Assembly: GCA_017311315.1 (NCBI GenBank) | Contig: CM029610.1 | Location: forward strand, 38,146,870 to 38,210,869 | Direction of reading: 5' to 3' | Source of the DNA: Dendrocalamus latiflorus | Lineage: Eukaryota; Streptophyta; Magnoliopsida; Poales; Poaceae | DNA length: 64,000 nt | Shown here: piece after piece, positions 1 to 11,240 of the stretch | How the letters are laid out: each line of letters opens with the position of its first letter | Numbering within the stretch: the first letter of the stretch is position 1 | Notes under the pieces: generated by a model | Database searches by the model: none | What the model was told of the DNA's origin: nothing | What the model saw: the letters and a program-made list of their open reading frames with translations, nothing else | Translations under genes and position numbers: made by a program

Positions 1-592
1 ACGGCATCACAACCTACATCATGTGGAATGTCTAGAAAAAAAAAACGAAATCGTCGAGTTTTTCAGAATAAATAAACTAACCGGGCGAGGTTGCAGCACA
101 AGTTAAAGAGGCGATCGAGCGAAGGAGAAGGGCGTTCCACGATTCTTGTTCCGAGTCTTTCTCGCGTTTAGCTTCCTTCTCCACCGCTGGTGCTGTATTT
201 TGCTTTGCAAGAGCTCGCCCCCCTGTTGTTCTGTTTGTGAACATCTGTTCTTTCTTCAATTGATCGGTAGAACTCCTGCCTTCATTTCAAAAAAAAAAAA
301 TCTTTGGAAAAAGAACATTGAATGTATATATGACGGTGCTTTCCTGCAAAATTCACACGGAATTCTGACGTTTTCATAGCGGCATTGACTTTTTGAGTAG
401 TTTATACACGGAAGAAGCTGTGATTTTGTACCAATAAAATGTGTATAACTGAAAAGTTGAATGATTTGTATTACTGCCACACCCTTTACTTACATTGCAC
501 TTCTATTTGCCATCACGTACTACTATTTACAAGGATCCAGACGACCAAAACCTGCGTGCTTAAGCACTACCCGCTTCAAGAATCGCAGTCTA

Positions 593-1052
593 ACCTGAAA
601 CAGCACGGACGAGAACAAATAAACCGCACACATGCAGATCATGCAGTAAGCTACGTAGCATCTCAAGGAGCAGTGCAGGCGAAGCGCTCAACAGGCGGGT
701 CAGCGCGTTCTGCTTTGGCTGGTGGCGGCAGTAGCCGTCCTCGCTCCAGTCCAGGGCGCGCCAAAACTCCTCGGCGCTGCACGCGATGCACACGGCGACG
801 CCCCCTTCTCCTTCTTCCACTCGACCGGCCTGTGCGCGCTCGCCTCGAAGCACCGGCGGCACAGGTACGGGACCGGCAGGTAGAAGCTCCCGACGGCCGG
901 CTCGCCCGCCCGCACCACCCGCATCTCCTCGAACCCCTTGCCGCCCCTGTACGCCGGCGGCGGCCTCACCCACGCGGACGACGGGAGCTGCTGCCTACCC
1001 GGGGACGCGTCCTCCTACCGCGGCGCCCCACCGTCGATCACCACGTCCATGG
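593..1052 (-). pseudogene. Unrecognised small Cys-pair protein gene, frameshifted
   Basis: I do not recognise the family. The minus strand encodes a plausible protein with the segment FEEMRVVRAGEPAVGSFYLP followed by a CRRC pair. A second pair, CIAC, follows about 28 residues later, in SAEEFW context. The two CxxC pairs lie in different frames; the switch falls at a G-run (plus strand about 800-810), so one inserted or lost base breaks the frame. A candidate ATG at 1052 runs into a stop after about a dozen codons. The paired cysteines suggest a zinc-ribbon-like fold, but this is inference. It could be a decayed gene or a gene with a sequencing error in the homopolymer. Confidence 0.35.
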
Positions 1053-1536
1053 CAGAACCGAAGCTAAAGCGAAAGATTGCCTTAGCAGAACAGGATTTTT
1101 TTTTTCGTCGCGAGAACAAATGATCTGTGTGGAGCTCTTGATTAATTTCTTCGACGGGAATCGTTGAGTAATTTCACGATCGAGGAACCGGACATGGATA
1201 GATATAGGGCGTCGTGGCTGCAATACTAGGAAGGCAACTGCGCGTTCGTTATCAGAATGGATACGCGCGAATGCTGCAGTACGTGTTCGATTTTATACAA
1301 GTTTTTCGGGCACACGGTCACACAAGCATAGAAACCTTCTGAAATATGGGAGCAATGTATCGTAGGAGAGACTAGCACACGTTATCGGTAGTACAGGAGC
1401 ACAAATGGACGCCCCCACGAATCTTCCTAAAATCCTATAGACAATCAGAACTAGCAGATACACCAAGATAAATAAAAAAAGGAAAAAAAGGCGTCTTTTG
1501 GTCAGTCGCATCGTCGTGTGATATCCAAATATCCAA

Positions 1537-4500
1537 TCAACCGAACGAAGGGATCCCATATCTCCAGCCGTTAGAGGATCGCCGGGTGGGCTGCTGTTGC
1601 GGCGCGAAGCTGAGCCCAAACATCTCCCTCAGGACCTGGCCTGGCTCCTGGAGCCCGATCAGCTTGGCGACCAGGGACGCGCTCTCCCTGACATGCTCCA
1701 GGTCTTTGGTCTCGGTCCAAAGGCGACGCGCAACCTGCAGTTTTCTCTTCTTGGAGTCCAGTGAAACACCCCATTTGGTGTACATATGCTCTCTTTCCTC
1801 CACGGAGAACCGCTTCTGCATCTGCCTGGCAAGCATCTCCCTCTCGCGTTGCAGCTTCTTAGCGCTGCGTACGGCAGAATATTGTTGGGTTATGAGGTGT
1901 TCCAAGGGGTGTATAACCTTTATGACAAAAGGAAATGAAGAAAATTAGTACATTACTCACCTCGCAACAGGGGAAGTACTCAGGCTGCCTACTATCACAT
2001 TGCTGGGAGTGCTTCCCCTAGAGTAAGTATCCCTAAGGAACGATAGCCTCCGAAGTTCCACTTCCATGTAAATCGAGTCAGCTGATTCTCCTTTGAATAG
2101 CAAGAAAAAGTAAGTCCTGTGGACCAAGGAAATACTGCAAGCGTGCCAAAGCTCGATGATCTCTTGCTGTTTCTTCTCGAATTCCAATGGCCATCGAGAA
2201 GGTGATTGTGAAGCATCCACAATCGGGTCCAATCCAATGCTCTTTCCATTTGCATTCTAGAACATCAATTAAAAATAACAACAATTTAATGAGTTTCGGC
2301 AGATTAAATTGTTCACTTTGATTCAGTTTAGGTCAATAGTAAGTACATTTGTATGCTAGTGGTCTGGTAATGAAAGATGTCAATATCAGTCATCAAACAA
2401 TGGTTAAAAGTCAAAACTCTCTCAACAAAAGGAAGAACAGCACATGTATTTCAATTTCTAATCGGTATCATGTATGCTGTAGAATAAAATTGTAGCACCA
2501 TATTTTCTTATCATAATCATGACCCACATTTTCTTTCGAGTAAAATATTTAAATGAGCTGAAGGGGCAAGAGCATAAAAATTTCTCTAAGATAATTAGAT
2601 ATTGTCCGTACCTGGTCACCTAACTGTTTCTGATAATGAACCTGAGCCATCTCTTTAAGTTCAGCAACAAATTCACCTATACCGGTAAATTCTGCATCAC
2701 ATGCAACAGAACTATTTGTCTTTGTTGCATCCTTCGATGTGCTAATTTCAGAAAGCATGGATCCTGCCCTCAAAAGAGTTTCTGCATCATAGTTTAGTGC
2801 AGATCCTCTTCTATGGTACTCTTCAGGCCTTCCTGGGAAATCTACCAAACTTCTGTTTACTGGTGTGCAATCATCCATCTCCATCTCATCAAAAAAAGTA
2901 GAACCTGTCAGTGATCTACAGCTCCTGCTTCTACCAATTACTCTAGAGCTTGATGAGTTACGCGTTGAAGATCCTAGATCATTGGTTAGACCGACAAAAG
3001 GCCTTCTGATGTTCTCCAAATGTTGCTCCAAGGTAATAGGAGTTTCACTAAGAGGCCTTGAACGCCTTGAATTCACTGATGCATTTGAATCATTACCATG
3101 TGCACTAGAATTCATATTTGAATCTTGTGGGCTACTACTTTCACCAGGTGAGAAATCCAGCCGTTCATTTCCTCCTGTTCCGTTAGTCTCAATACATCGC
3201 ACTTCCTTGTAAAGATCTGAATCATCATGAGATATCTGAGAACTGTCATCTCTGCTGCTGCTTGGGGGCATTTCAATAGATGGAGGGCTTCTGACTGAAC
3301 GCTTTCCTGAGACCTAAATGTATAGAGAAATCAAATGCATCCCTGTAGAAACAAGGCTAATAAGTAATAACTAGAACTCACAGAAGTAAATAATATACCT
3401 GCTGCTTTGGGTCACGATCCCCAACAACTTGCAGCAAATCCTGCAACCTAGACTGAGCCAAATCACGTTGTGACTTCAGTTCTTTTATTTCTTTCTCCAT
3501 CTGCAAAGGACAGGGCCTTAAATATCCTGAATGTATGGAAAGAAAACGAGACATTTTTTTTTCAAATGTACATTGAGTTGTGCTGACTGCTGAAATTGGG
3601 CATGGCAAGAGTGACAGCAAGAATGGTTTTCTGTGAATTCTTATGTATGAACTGTGAAGGGAGGAAAACAAGGGTCAGAAGTAGGATTTACCTTTCTGAT
3701 TTGGTTGTCTTTTTCCTTCACTAACACTTCGAGACTGGAATTGGAGTTTGAAACTGGATGCCGCAACTCACTCTCCAATCTAGCAACTTCCTTTTGCAAA
3801 TGCTTAACTAGTGTTTTATCAGACATGACCACATTAACCTGAGCATTCATAACTACTTCCTTTGCACAACTTCCAAATAAAAGGGTATTTCTCGATTGCT
3901 CAATGTGGCTTGTCGCAGGGCTTAGTGTACAAATAATTGCAGTTCTTGCATTACCTCCCAAAGATGGCTGTAATATGCGTGTAAGCTTTGAATCTCTATA
4001 TGGTATGTGTGCATTACTTCCCGCGCTGCATAAATGAAAACAAATAACTTAATGTCACTAGCCAACAAAATACTCCCAAAATTAAATAGGCAATTCCTCT
4101 TAAAATATGAATTAAACTAATTGCAAAGTAACACTACAAGTTGAGATTGCAACCTTAGTTTCCTAATGACAGTGCCAAGGGCAAGCAGACTTCTATTAAT
4201 ATGACAACCTTCTTTCAGCCTTGTGCCAGCTGACAACGCCTGAGATGCACGCTCACTTCCTGCCAGATCAACAAAGTTCTGCATGTGGAGAATAAATGGT
4301 GCTCACACTTTTCATATCAAAAACACTCCACGACAGAATTGTTGGGTGTTCTTCTTACCGCACTAGCCACAAGCGTAGTTGACTTATCCTTTCCTAAGAA
4401 CTCACGAGCAGAACTTTCAACAGTCTGAATTGATTAATGAATGGGTCAGCCAAAAAAGCACACTTCTATGCAAATGAAACACGTATACACCAAAGTAATT

Positions 4501-6352
4501 CATAAATATAATTGAGTAAAGGGCACACCAATCTAAGTATTTGATGGGATCTGGAGCTTTTTTCATTTAAGAAGGTCTCCCCTGTCCTCCTTTGAGCTAT
4601 TGCAAGCACATAAAGCACAAATAAGAACAGATATTCACCAGTTAGAAATAATGTAAGCTGCTGCGAGTAATCAATATTGCACCTTCACACACAGAAATAA
4701 GTCCCTTGAGGTGGTTCCAGTCCCTTAATATAACCTCCGTAAGATTATCAACGTATGTGCCCTTCTGTAGAATAAACATCACCAATTCATTAGCAAGCAT
4801 GAACAGAGCAGAATAACAATTAACAAGGCTAACAAGGAACCCCTTTTCACCTCTGCATCATCCCAAAGCCTAAGAGGAGTATTTTCTGCACTCAGAAGAT
4901 CCCTTACAACTTCATTGTATATTTCAATTGCTGAGAATTTCAACACAAATGCTCTCTCTTCATGCTGAAAAAGAAACATCATTTGAGGACTTCATTATAA
5001 TTACGACTAAAACCTAACATGGAACTGTGGATGGATGAGAGTTTGATCACCTTGTTGATATAATCATATATATCTGCTACTGTGTATTCTGTCACTCCAG
5101 TCATAGTGTATGTCTTTCCACTACTTGTTTGTCCGTAGGCAAAAATACTTGCTGCGAGAGAAAAGCACACTTTGGTTTGGTTCAAATGCTTTGATGTTTT
5201 AGAAACTGTGATATATGCACTGTGTGTGGTTCGCACTCACAGTTAATGCCACTAACAACAGAGAGGGCAACTTCCTTAACCCCTTCCTCGTAGACTTCTT
5301 TGGTACTGCAGTCAGAGTGAAATACCCTATCTGCAATTATAAGAGAGATATGTTAACAAGGAGTCAAGGACATGTAAGAAAAACGTAATCAAACTATATA
5401 AGACAACCTTGGGAAACTAGCAGCTAGCAAATGACGATACAGTATATAGTTGCCTGGATGAGCTTATCCTTAGAGACGGAAAAACAGGATCCAGCATTTG
5501 GCTGAAACGATCGGCTGGGGTGATCCTAGATGACATGATGCCAAAAAGAGAGATAAATTTGAAGAGATCTAGGATGGTGTCATCCTAACAAATTTAGTCA
5601 GATGATGCCATTCTCAATAATATTATGCAGGGTGGGCTCATAAGGGCAACCAAACATAGGTCTAGATTGCATGAACTCTACCAGGATCAGTGCACTTTCT
5701 TTATCACATTAATATTCTACAAAACCTTGTTCATCAAGTGACAAATGACAGAACAATGTTACTGATTTACTATACTACCAAAATCACCCCAAATCATCTG
5801 AGATCCTTACATAGCAATTGAGTACATCAAAATGCTCTAAGCAATAAATCAATCATAAATAAAGGGATATCTATTATCTAGAGATAATCTAATGATATGG
5901 ACCTGAGCAGTGACATGACAAATATACATGAAATTGTCAAAGGACATATGATGTTTGAAGCTTTGAGCATTTTTTCCGAGAGCCCATCAAGTGTTACTAA
6001 AACTTCCCAAAAACAATACAAACTAGTTAAGCATACAGAAGCATCAAAGCAATGACAAACCACAACAAATGGATTATCAAAAGAGGGGGCACACGGTGCA
6101 CTGACCAAATGTGTATGCAGTTGGGGCCGTAGGTCGGTCCTGGAAGGTACTCCGGAACATGACGGTGGTGTCATTGATGCACTCCCACTCCACAGGCTCC
6201 CCCCTTGCAATCTCCTTGTCGCTCAGCGGCCTCAGCCTCACCAACACCTGTATCCTATCCAGCCTCCCTGCACCACCTCCGCCGCCATTGACCGCCACAG
6301 GTCCATCCACCTTGTCCCACTGCACCAACGCATCACCTCCAATCGCCCCCAT
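1537..6352 (-). CDS. Kinesin-7 family motor protein with DUF3490/NACK_C-type C-terminus, 13 exons, 884 aa
   Basis: Plus-end-directed microtubule motor of the plant kinesin-7 group. Coding exons in transcript order are 6352-6106, 5330-5241, 5151-5051, 4964-4851, 4764-4683, 4596-4529, 4424-4359, 4278-4154, 4025-3692, 3500-3399, 3313-2612, 2256-1961 and 1864-1537. All have AG acceptors and GT donors and the phases sum to 885 codons. The motor domain starts near residue 33. P-loop GQTSSGKT is at 119-126, switch I NEKSSRSH at 222-229 and switch II DLAGSE at 260-265. A coiled-coil-rich neck follows (about 365-443), then a Ser/Asp-rich linker (444-677, exon 11). The C-terminal part (about 690-860) has the [10 protein letters not shown] and FLRDTYSRG signatures of DUF3490. 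I use the ATG at 6352; an upstream in-frame GTG is not a plausible plant start. The N-terminus differs from what I recall of HINKEL/NACK1, so this is probably a sister member rather than the cytokinesis kinesin itself. It looks functional. Confidence 0.93.
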
Positions 6353-7130
6353 TTGCTCTCCCACTCGCTTCCCTCTCCTACCCCTCTTCTCCTACACCAT
6401 CTGCCAGGATTGCACCATTATAAGACACAAGCAAGAAGCAAGGCATATAAAACCAAAAAAGAACAACCACCCAAGAAGCCAACGAGGTCAGATGCACGAA
6501 TCTGTCCTATCCCTGCGAATTTGAGTGCAGGGCAAGGCTGTTGACGAGCTTGCTGCAGCGGGTGGAGGAGAAGGCAAGCATTTTCTGAGGACCATTACTG
6601 GTAATTACGCACATAATTAGGATAGTGGTTAGCATGTCCGATACAGAGATACTACTGGAGAACCACCGATTAATCAAACCTAGCACTACCCCACATCTGC
6701 TCATGTCACCCCCAAGCCCCAACCATCCTCCTTCCCGAGGAATTTCTAGTAATTAACAGATCTGCATGGAACAACAGCCAAACCTAACCACCAAAACAGC
6801 ACCCCCCCAGGATCACATCACTAACAACCAACCAGAACAGCAACTTTCCTCTGGTAACCAAAAATGCTCAAGCAGTAGCAGCAGGAAAGCGGACAATTAC
6901 CAAGGCTTGGTGGAGACGGCCGGTTCCGGAAGGCAGAAATGCGACGTTTCTCCGGACGGTGGAGCGGCCGAGCCCCGCGGCGGCCATTCGTCGGAGTGTT
7001 TCGCGCGATTTCTGGGGACAAATTGCGGGAGAGGTGGGGGTTTGAGGGGGGGGGGGGGGGGGGGGGGAGGCTGAGAGCGGCGCCTCACCGCGTGCGACTG
7101 CTCCCCACGACGATCTTGCGTGGTTAACTT
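6353..7130 (-). promoter_or_regulatory. Kinesin gene 5' leader with probable intron, tiny uORF and G22 tract
   Basis: On the minus strand a consensus donor (CCTTG then GTAATT, about 6895) and acceptor (TGGCAG, about 6395) define a probable 5'UTR intron of about 0.5 kb. Right after the acceptor an ATG-GTG-TAG gives a two-codon upstream ORF before the main ATG at 6352. Upstream (7046-7067) is an unbroken run of 22 G on the plus strand (C on the sense strand). The exact transcription start cannot be fixed from sequence. Confidence 0.45.
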
Positions 7131-8757
7131 TGGGGGAGAGTCAAGAGAGTGTAAGAGACGGCGGCTTTGTTTTCTTCTTCTTTCTTCTTTTGGTGCCAAC
7201 CACAGGAGGAGACCGTTGCGTTGATTCCTTTGTCTTCTCTTTCCTCGGGTTGTTTTCAATGGTTTGTTTATTGTCCTTTGTCGGTGTTTATGCATGCAGG
7301 CCCTGGGAATTCTATGTTTTCCAACGAAAAGCCTTGTACGTTTTTCGAGTGTATGCTACTCGTATACGTTGGCCTTTTGTATAATCAACTATGAACTAGA
7401 CGCCTAATTATGTAATCAACTAGCAGTAACATCATCTTATTCCGTTAAAAAAAGCCTCCCTGTTAGCAAAAATGATGACATGGCTGCTAACATGGCAAAA
7501 AAACACATTGAGTTGAATCTCCATTAGCAAAACCATCATCTAAAACCACCTTATGATGTAAATTGATCTGATTTTGAAAGTTTGAGAGCTAAATGTCTAG
7601 TTTTGTACTTGATGGTGTCAATGAACTTTTTTGCAAAATTTAAAAGTGTACAATGGACTCATTCCATAAGTAAAAACGGATACGTACAAAGGGACATGAG
7701 ATGCCGGGGAAGTAAAGAAAGGAACATCCATAATTCGAGTACTTTGCTAGAGAAATTCAATGCAGCGAAATTAATTCGGCATAGAAAAGTGGGGTGGGGG
7801 GCATTGTATGGAAACTGGAGTACTGGCTTGCTAACAAATTATCGTTGCAGTAGAGTAGACAAATTCAAATGTTTGGCCGTTCCGAGTGGACGAGTATGGC
7901 ATGGAAAATTGCAACGTAGCCACTAAAGTATGCTTGATTCACACCTTCGAATTCTAAACATGCTGGTACAAGCCTCCAACTACCAACGGCTATATATATG
8001 ATTAGGTACTCCTATTGCTCTGAATATTCTAAACATTTGTATGGTTTCTATTCAAGAAAAATGATTACGGATTATACATGCTGTGTTTCTTTCGGCAAAT
8101 TAAATTTGAAGTCAACCTATCCCCCTGTCAAATGAAGACCAAAATATCAAGCACTCACACTCGTGTTTCTACTTTCGTCAGTTTGTAGTTATTTTGCTTG
8201 GAAGTTTCTTCTCAGGATAAAAGTCTCCCAAGCGCCACAAAGCCGTGTCGGGATGCATATTTTTCGAACCTGGGACACCCATAAAACATAAGGAACAAAC
8301 ATTTTTTTTACCAGACCCTGGGCCCACAGTCTGACAATATCTGCAAAACAAAAGCCTGTTTTCTGTAACCAGAAGGGATAGTATTATAGCAGTTATAATC
8401 TGATCGTGTTTCTTCAGACGTGAGGGCAGGAAACATCCGCAGCCTGCAACATCGGGCCGTTCGTCCGTGTCGAGGAGGGCGCCTGCCATGGGCGCGTCAG
8501 ATTGGGGGGAAACGCCGTGTTTTTTTACTGCTCGGAGCTAACCGCACGCGGGTGTAGTTAATTAGTAGCGGTGAGGCGACCCGGGTGCACGTCTTGTCGG
8601 TAGCCGTGGCAGGGCACTGTACTCCATCCGCCATGGCCGTGTGTGCTCGGGAGAGAAGACATTAATTGTTCTTTTGTTTTTGGTTACGAGTTATTAAGTC
8701 TAATAAACAGTAATTATTAAAAATAGTTAAAATTAAAAATCAATTAAAAATAAAAAA
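7131..8757. other. Intergenic, no supported gene
   Basis: Upstream flank of the kinesin gene. Only short, low-quality open frames are present and no domain is recognisable. AT-rich with a few homopolymers. Confidence 0.6.
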
Positions 8758-9046
8758 GAGATAATTGATTATATGTCATTAAATAGCGTCTACTTTTACA
8801 AAACGCCATTGAAAAACACTCTCTATTATATGCCACTGAATAACACTAAAATTCTATTATATGCCAGTGCCGCTACTTGACCGTTATACTCTAAAAAGAC
8901 CAAAATGCCCCTGGTAAAGGCCAAATATCTGATTTATTTAAAATAGCAAACAACCTTCAATAATTATAAAAATTACAAAGAGAGTATTTTTTAATAGTAT
9001 TTTTGTAAAAATGGATGCTATTTAATGGTATATAATCAATTATCTC
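8758..9046. mobile_element. MITE-like element with about 45 bp terminal inverted repeats
   Basis: The left end GAGATAATTGATTATATG is mirrored at the right end, ending AATCAATTATCTC. The arms pair over about 45 bp with a few mismatches and enclose an AT-rich 200 bp core without coding potential. The core repeats the motif TATTATATGCCA twice. The flanks are A-rich on both sides, so the target duplication cannot be read with certainty. Confidence 0.75.
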
Positions 9047-9900
9047 AAAAATGAACCAATGCTTCAGAAAATACTTGTACTGCTTCCCAACATAATTCAT
9101 TTCTTACTGCAGTAGTGCGGTGCAGCTAAGGTCACAGTCTCCCCGACCTGTTTAACACGTCGCCGATTAATTTCGTGGAGGCTGTAAACGAGATCACGGG
9201 AAGGGCAGAAATGGCTTTATGAGCCACAGGGGTGCACGATAAGATGGTGCTGGTCCACAGGTGGAGGCCGAATTCTTAGGCCGGCCTGGATTTAGACAGA
9301 GATTTAGGCTGGGCCCAACCCGTCGACCTTGGCCCGAACTAATAAATTGCTCTGGTCTATTTTGAAGGTGCAGCAGCAAGTGCCAGAATCATAATCAAAT
9401 CTTACCGTTCGCTGCTTGAGGTTTGGAACGCTGAAATCTCATAGAAAACAATTTAATTCATGCAGAAAAATGAAAAAATTCATGCGTTCCAACCGGGCCT
9501 CATCACGTAGAATTGAAATGCTTAGGCTCGCTTTTCGACTGAACCGTTGTAGTTGCGTAGCTAGATATTATGGTGCAATTATTTTTGATGTACAACTTTA
9601 CTTTCTATAATTAAAAAATAAATTGTATATGTTATATAACTCTAATATTTATATATGATTAATTTGTATAATCTGACCCTACCAAAATAAGTAATAGAGA
9701 TCATTCTCTCTTTCTTTCAATTAATGTGATAATTTTAAAGATTTTTTTTAGGATTATTGTGGGATTTTTTTGCCTCAAAACGAATAAGGTGTCTTGAATA
9801 TTACTGATTGTTTTTATTTATATAGATGACTCCAAAATTTTCTATAGAGAATTACATTCCCTTGCAATCTTAGAGGAACCAAACATCAACCGAAACTTTT
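9047..9900. other. AT-rich intergenic DNA
   Basis: No coding signature, repeat border or RNA gene recognised. Open frames here are short and lack domain similarity. Confidence 0.5.
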
Positions 9901-9950
9901 GTTTGAGTTGCCCAAGACCAGATTTGTTTGAGTTGCCCAAGACCAGATTT
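9901..9950. repeat. Two perfect 25 bp tandem copies
   Basis: A 25 bp unit beginning GTTTGAGTTGCCCAAGACC occurs twice head to tail with no difference, indicating a recent local slippage or duplication event. Confidence 0.9.
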
Positions 9951-10798
9951 AAAAAGAAAGAGAAAAAAGAGAAAAACTAGCGAATGTATACCATCCCCTC
10001 TCTTTCTCATGCCCCTCCTTACTCTCTGTCGTTGCTCCCTCCCTCTCGTGCTCCCACTTGCTCCTGTCCGCCACTTCATCCCTGCTCACCGTCATTATCC
10101 CCTCACTCTCCTCCACCGCCGGAGGAGGGAAATCCGGCTCCCTCCGCTACGGGTTCACCCTTCCCCTCAGCATAGAAGGAGGTTGGAGGGAGGCGGTGGC
10201 CCGGCGGTGGGGCAATGGATAGGGTAGGAAGGTGGTAGGCGGAGTCGGAGGGCAATGGCAGCGATGGCTGTGGTAATTAGGTTGGGCGGGGTGGCACGAC
10301 GGAGAGGGGTCAAGGGGTTACACGGTGAGGCGATGGCGGCACCACTGACCGTCGGTGGTGGAGGAAGGGGCGGGGGTAGGTAGAGGAAGAGCGCGGAGCT
10401 GGCCAGCGTCGAAGAAGAAGGTGAGGAGGGTGACGCTGAGAAGAAAGAGGGAAGGAGAGGGAAGCGGCGGAGAAAAAGACGAGTAGCGACGTTGATTGGA
10501 TACTATATCGTTTGGATTGATCACTCAAACGGTATAAGGTGGCGTAATAGCTCTAAAAATAGGGACTTGCAAGTTTGCATGGGAAGGCGACGGAGAAATG
10601 ACAAATCCCGTACCATTCATGTACAAAGAGTTGTACAGGCCGCGAACGAGCCTAGACAATTTCACAGGCAGGAGAGGCCGGCCCACTTGTGCGACCGGCA
10701 CAGGCCTACTTACGATAATCGCCTTCGCTGCGCAGCCCGACAGTCCATTGCCCTACTCCAACTCACGTGTCTCCATCACAGCTAATACTAACCCATAC
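9951..10798. other. Pyrimidine-rich to GC-rich intergenic DNA
   Basis: CT-rich strand asymmetry at about 9990-10130, then G-rich sequence up to about 10490. Overlapping open frames arise from composition and show no domain. No gene called. Confidence 0.5.
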
Positions 10799-11240
10799 AA
10801 AGCCGGGGGTTCCGGCCAGCAGACGCGCCCACGTCACCCCCCGGCGCTCCCTCGGCCGGTGCGTGGCGGGTGAATCCGCGTACGGTCGGAGGAGCCGGTT
10901 CCCCTGTATTTCCCGGAAATTACATAGAGGTTCTTTTTTCTCGCGAAAAGGTCCTTTTTCGTCGCGAACAGGTCCTTGCCCGTTTTTCTTGCGGCGATTT
11001 TTTCTGGAAAACCCCCTCCAATTTGCGGGATAGCGCCCCGCAGTTTTGTAAATTGCGTACGGGTCCTCATTTCGTTACATACGGGTCCTCAATTTTTTAC
11101 GGAAAACCCCTTTATCTTCTTCGAAATTACGCATGTGCCCTCGGTTTTTTTTAAAAAAGCTCCTCGCGGATCGTCGCCTCTTTTACTTCGGTACACACGG
11201 TGGCTGGCGCGACGTGGCGCCGCGCCTATGAGGCTAGTAG
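10799..11240 (+). repeat. Dispersed repeat family R1, copy 1
   Basis: This roughly 440 bp block is clearly homologous over its whole length to 25514-25926. Shared landmarks in order are AAAGCCGG, TTCCGG, GCGTACGGTCGG, repeated AAATTACGTA/AGGTCCT modules, CGCCCCGC, and a tail TCTTTTACTTYGGT-CACACGGT followed by GCGCCGCGC and CTAGT. No coding potential is seen and the family is unnamed here. Similarity and common borders show a mobile or formerly mobile unit. Confidence 0.75.

Noticed and set aside
1038..1223. Small open frames between the Cys-pair fragment and the kinesin 3' end
   Set aside because: Too short, no similarity and overlapping in opposite frames.
6897..7295. Pro-rich minus-strand open frame at the kinesin leader
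   Set aside because: Its proline run comes from the G22 tract; no homology or start context supports it.
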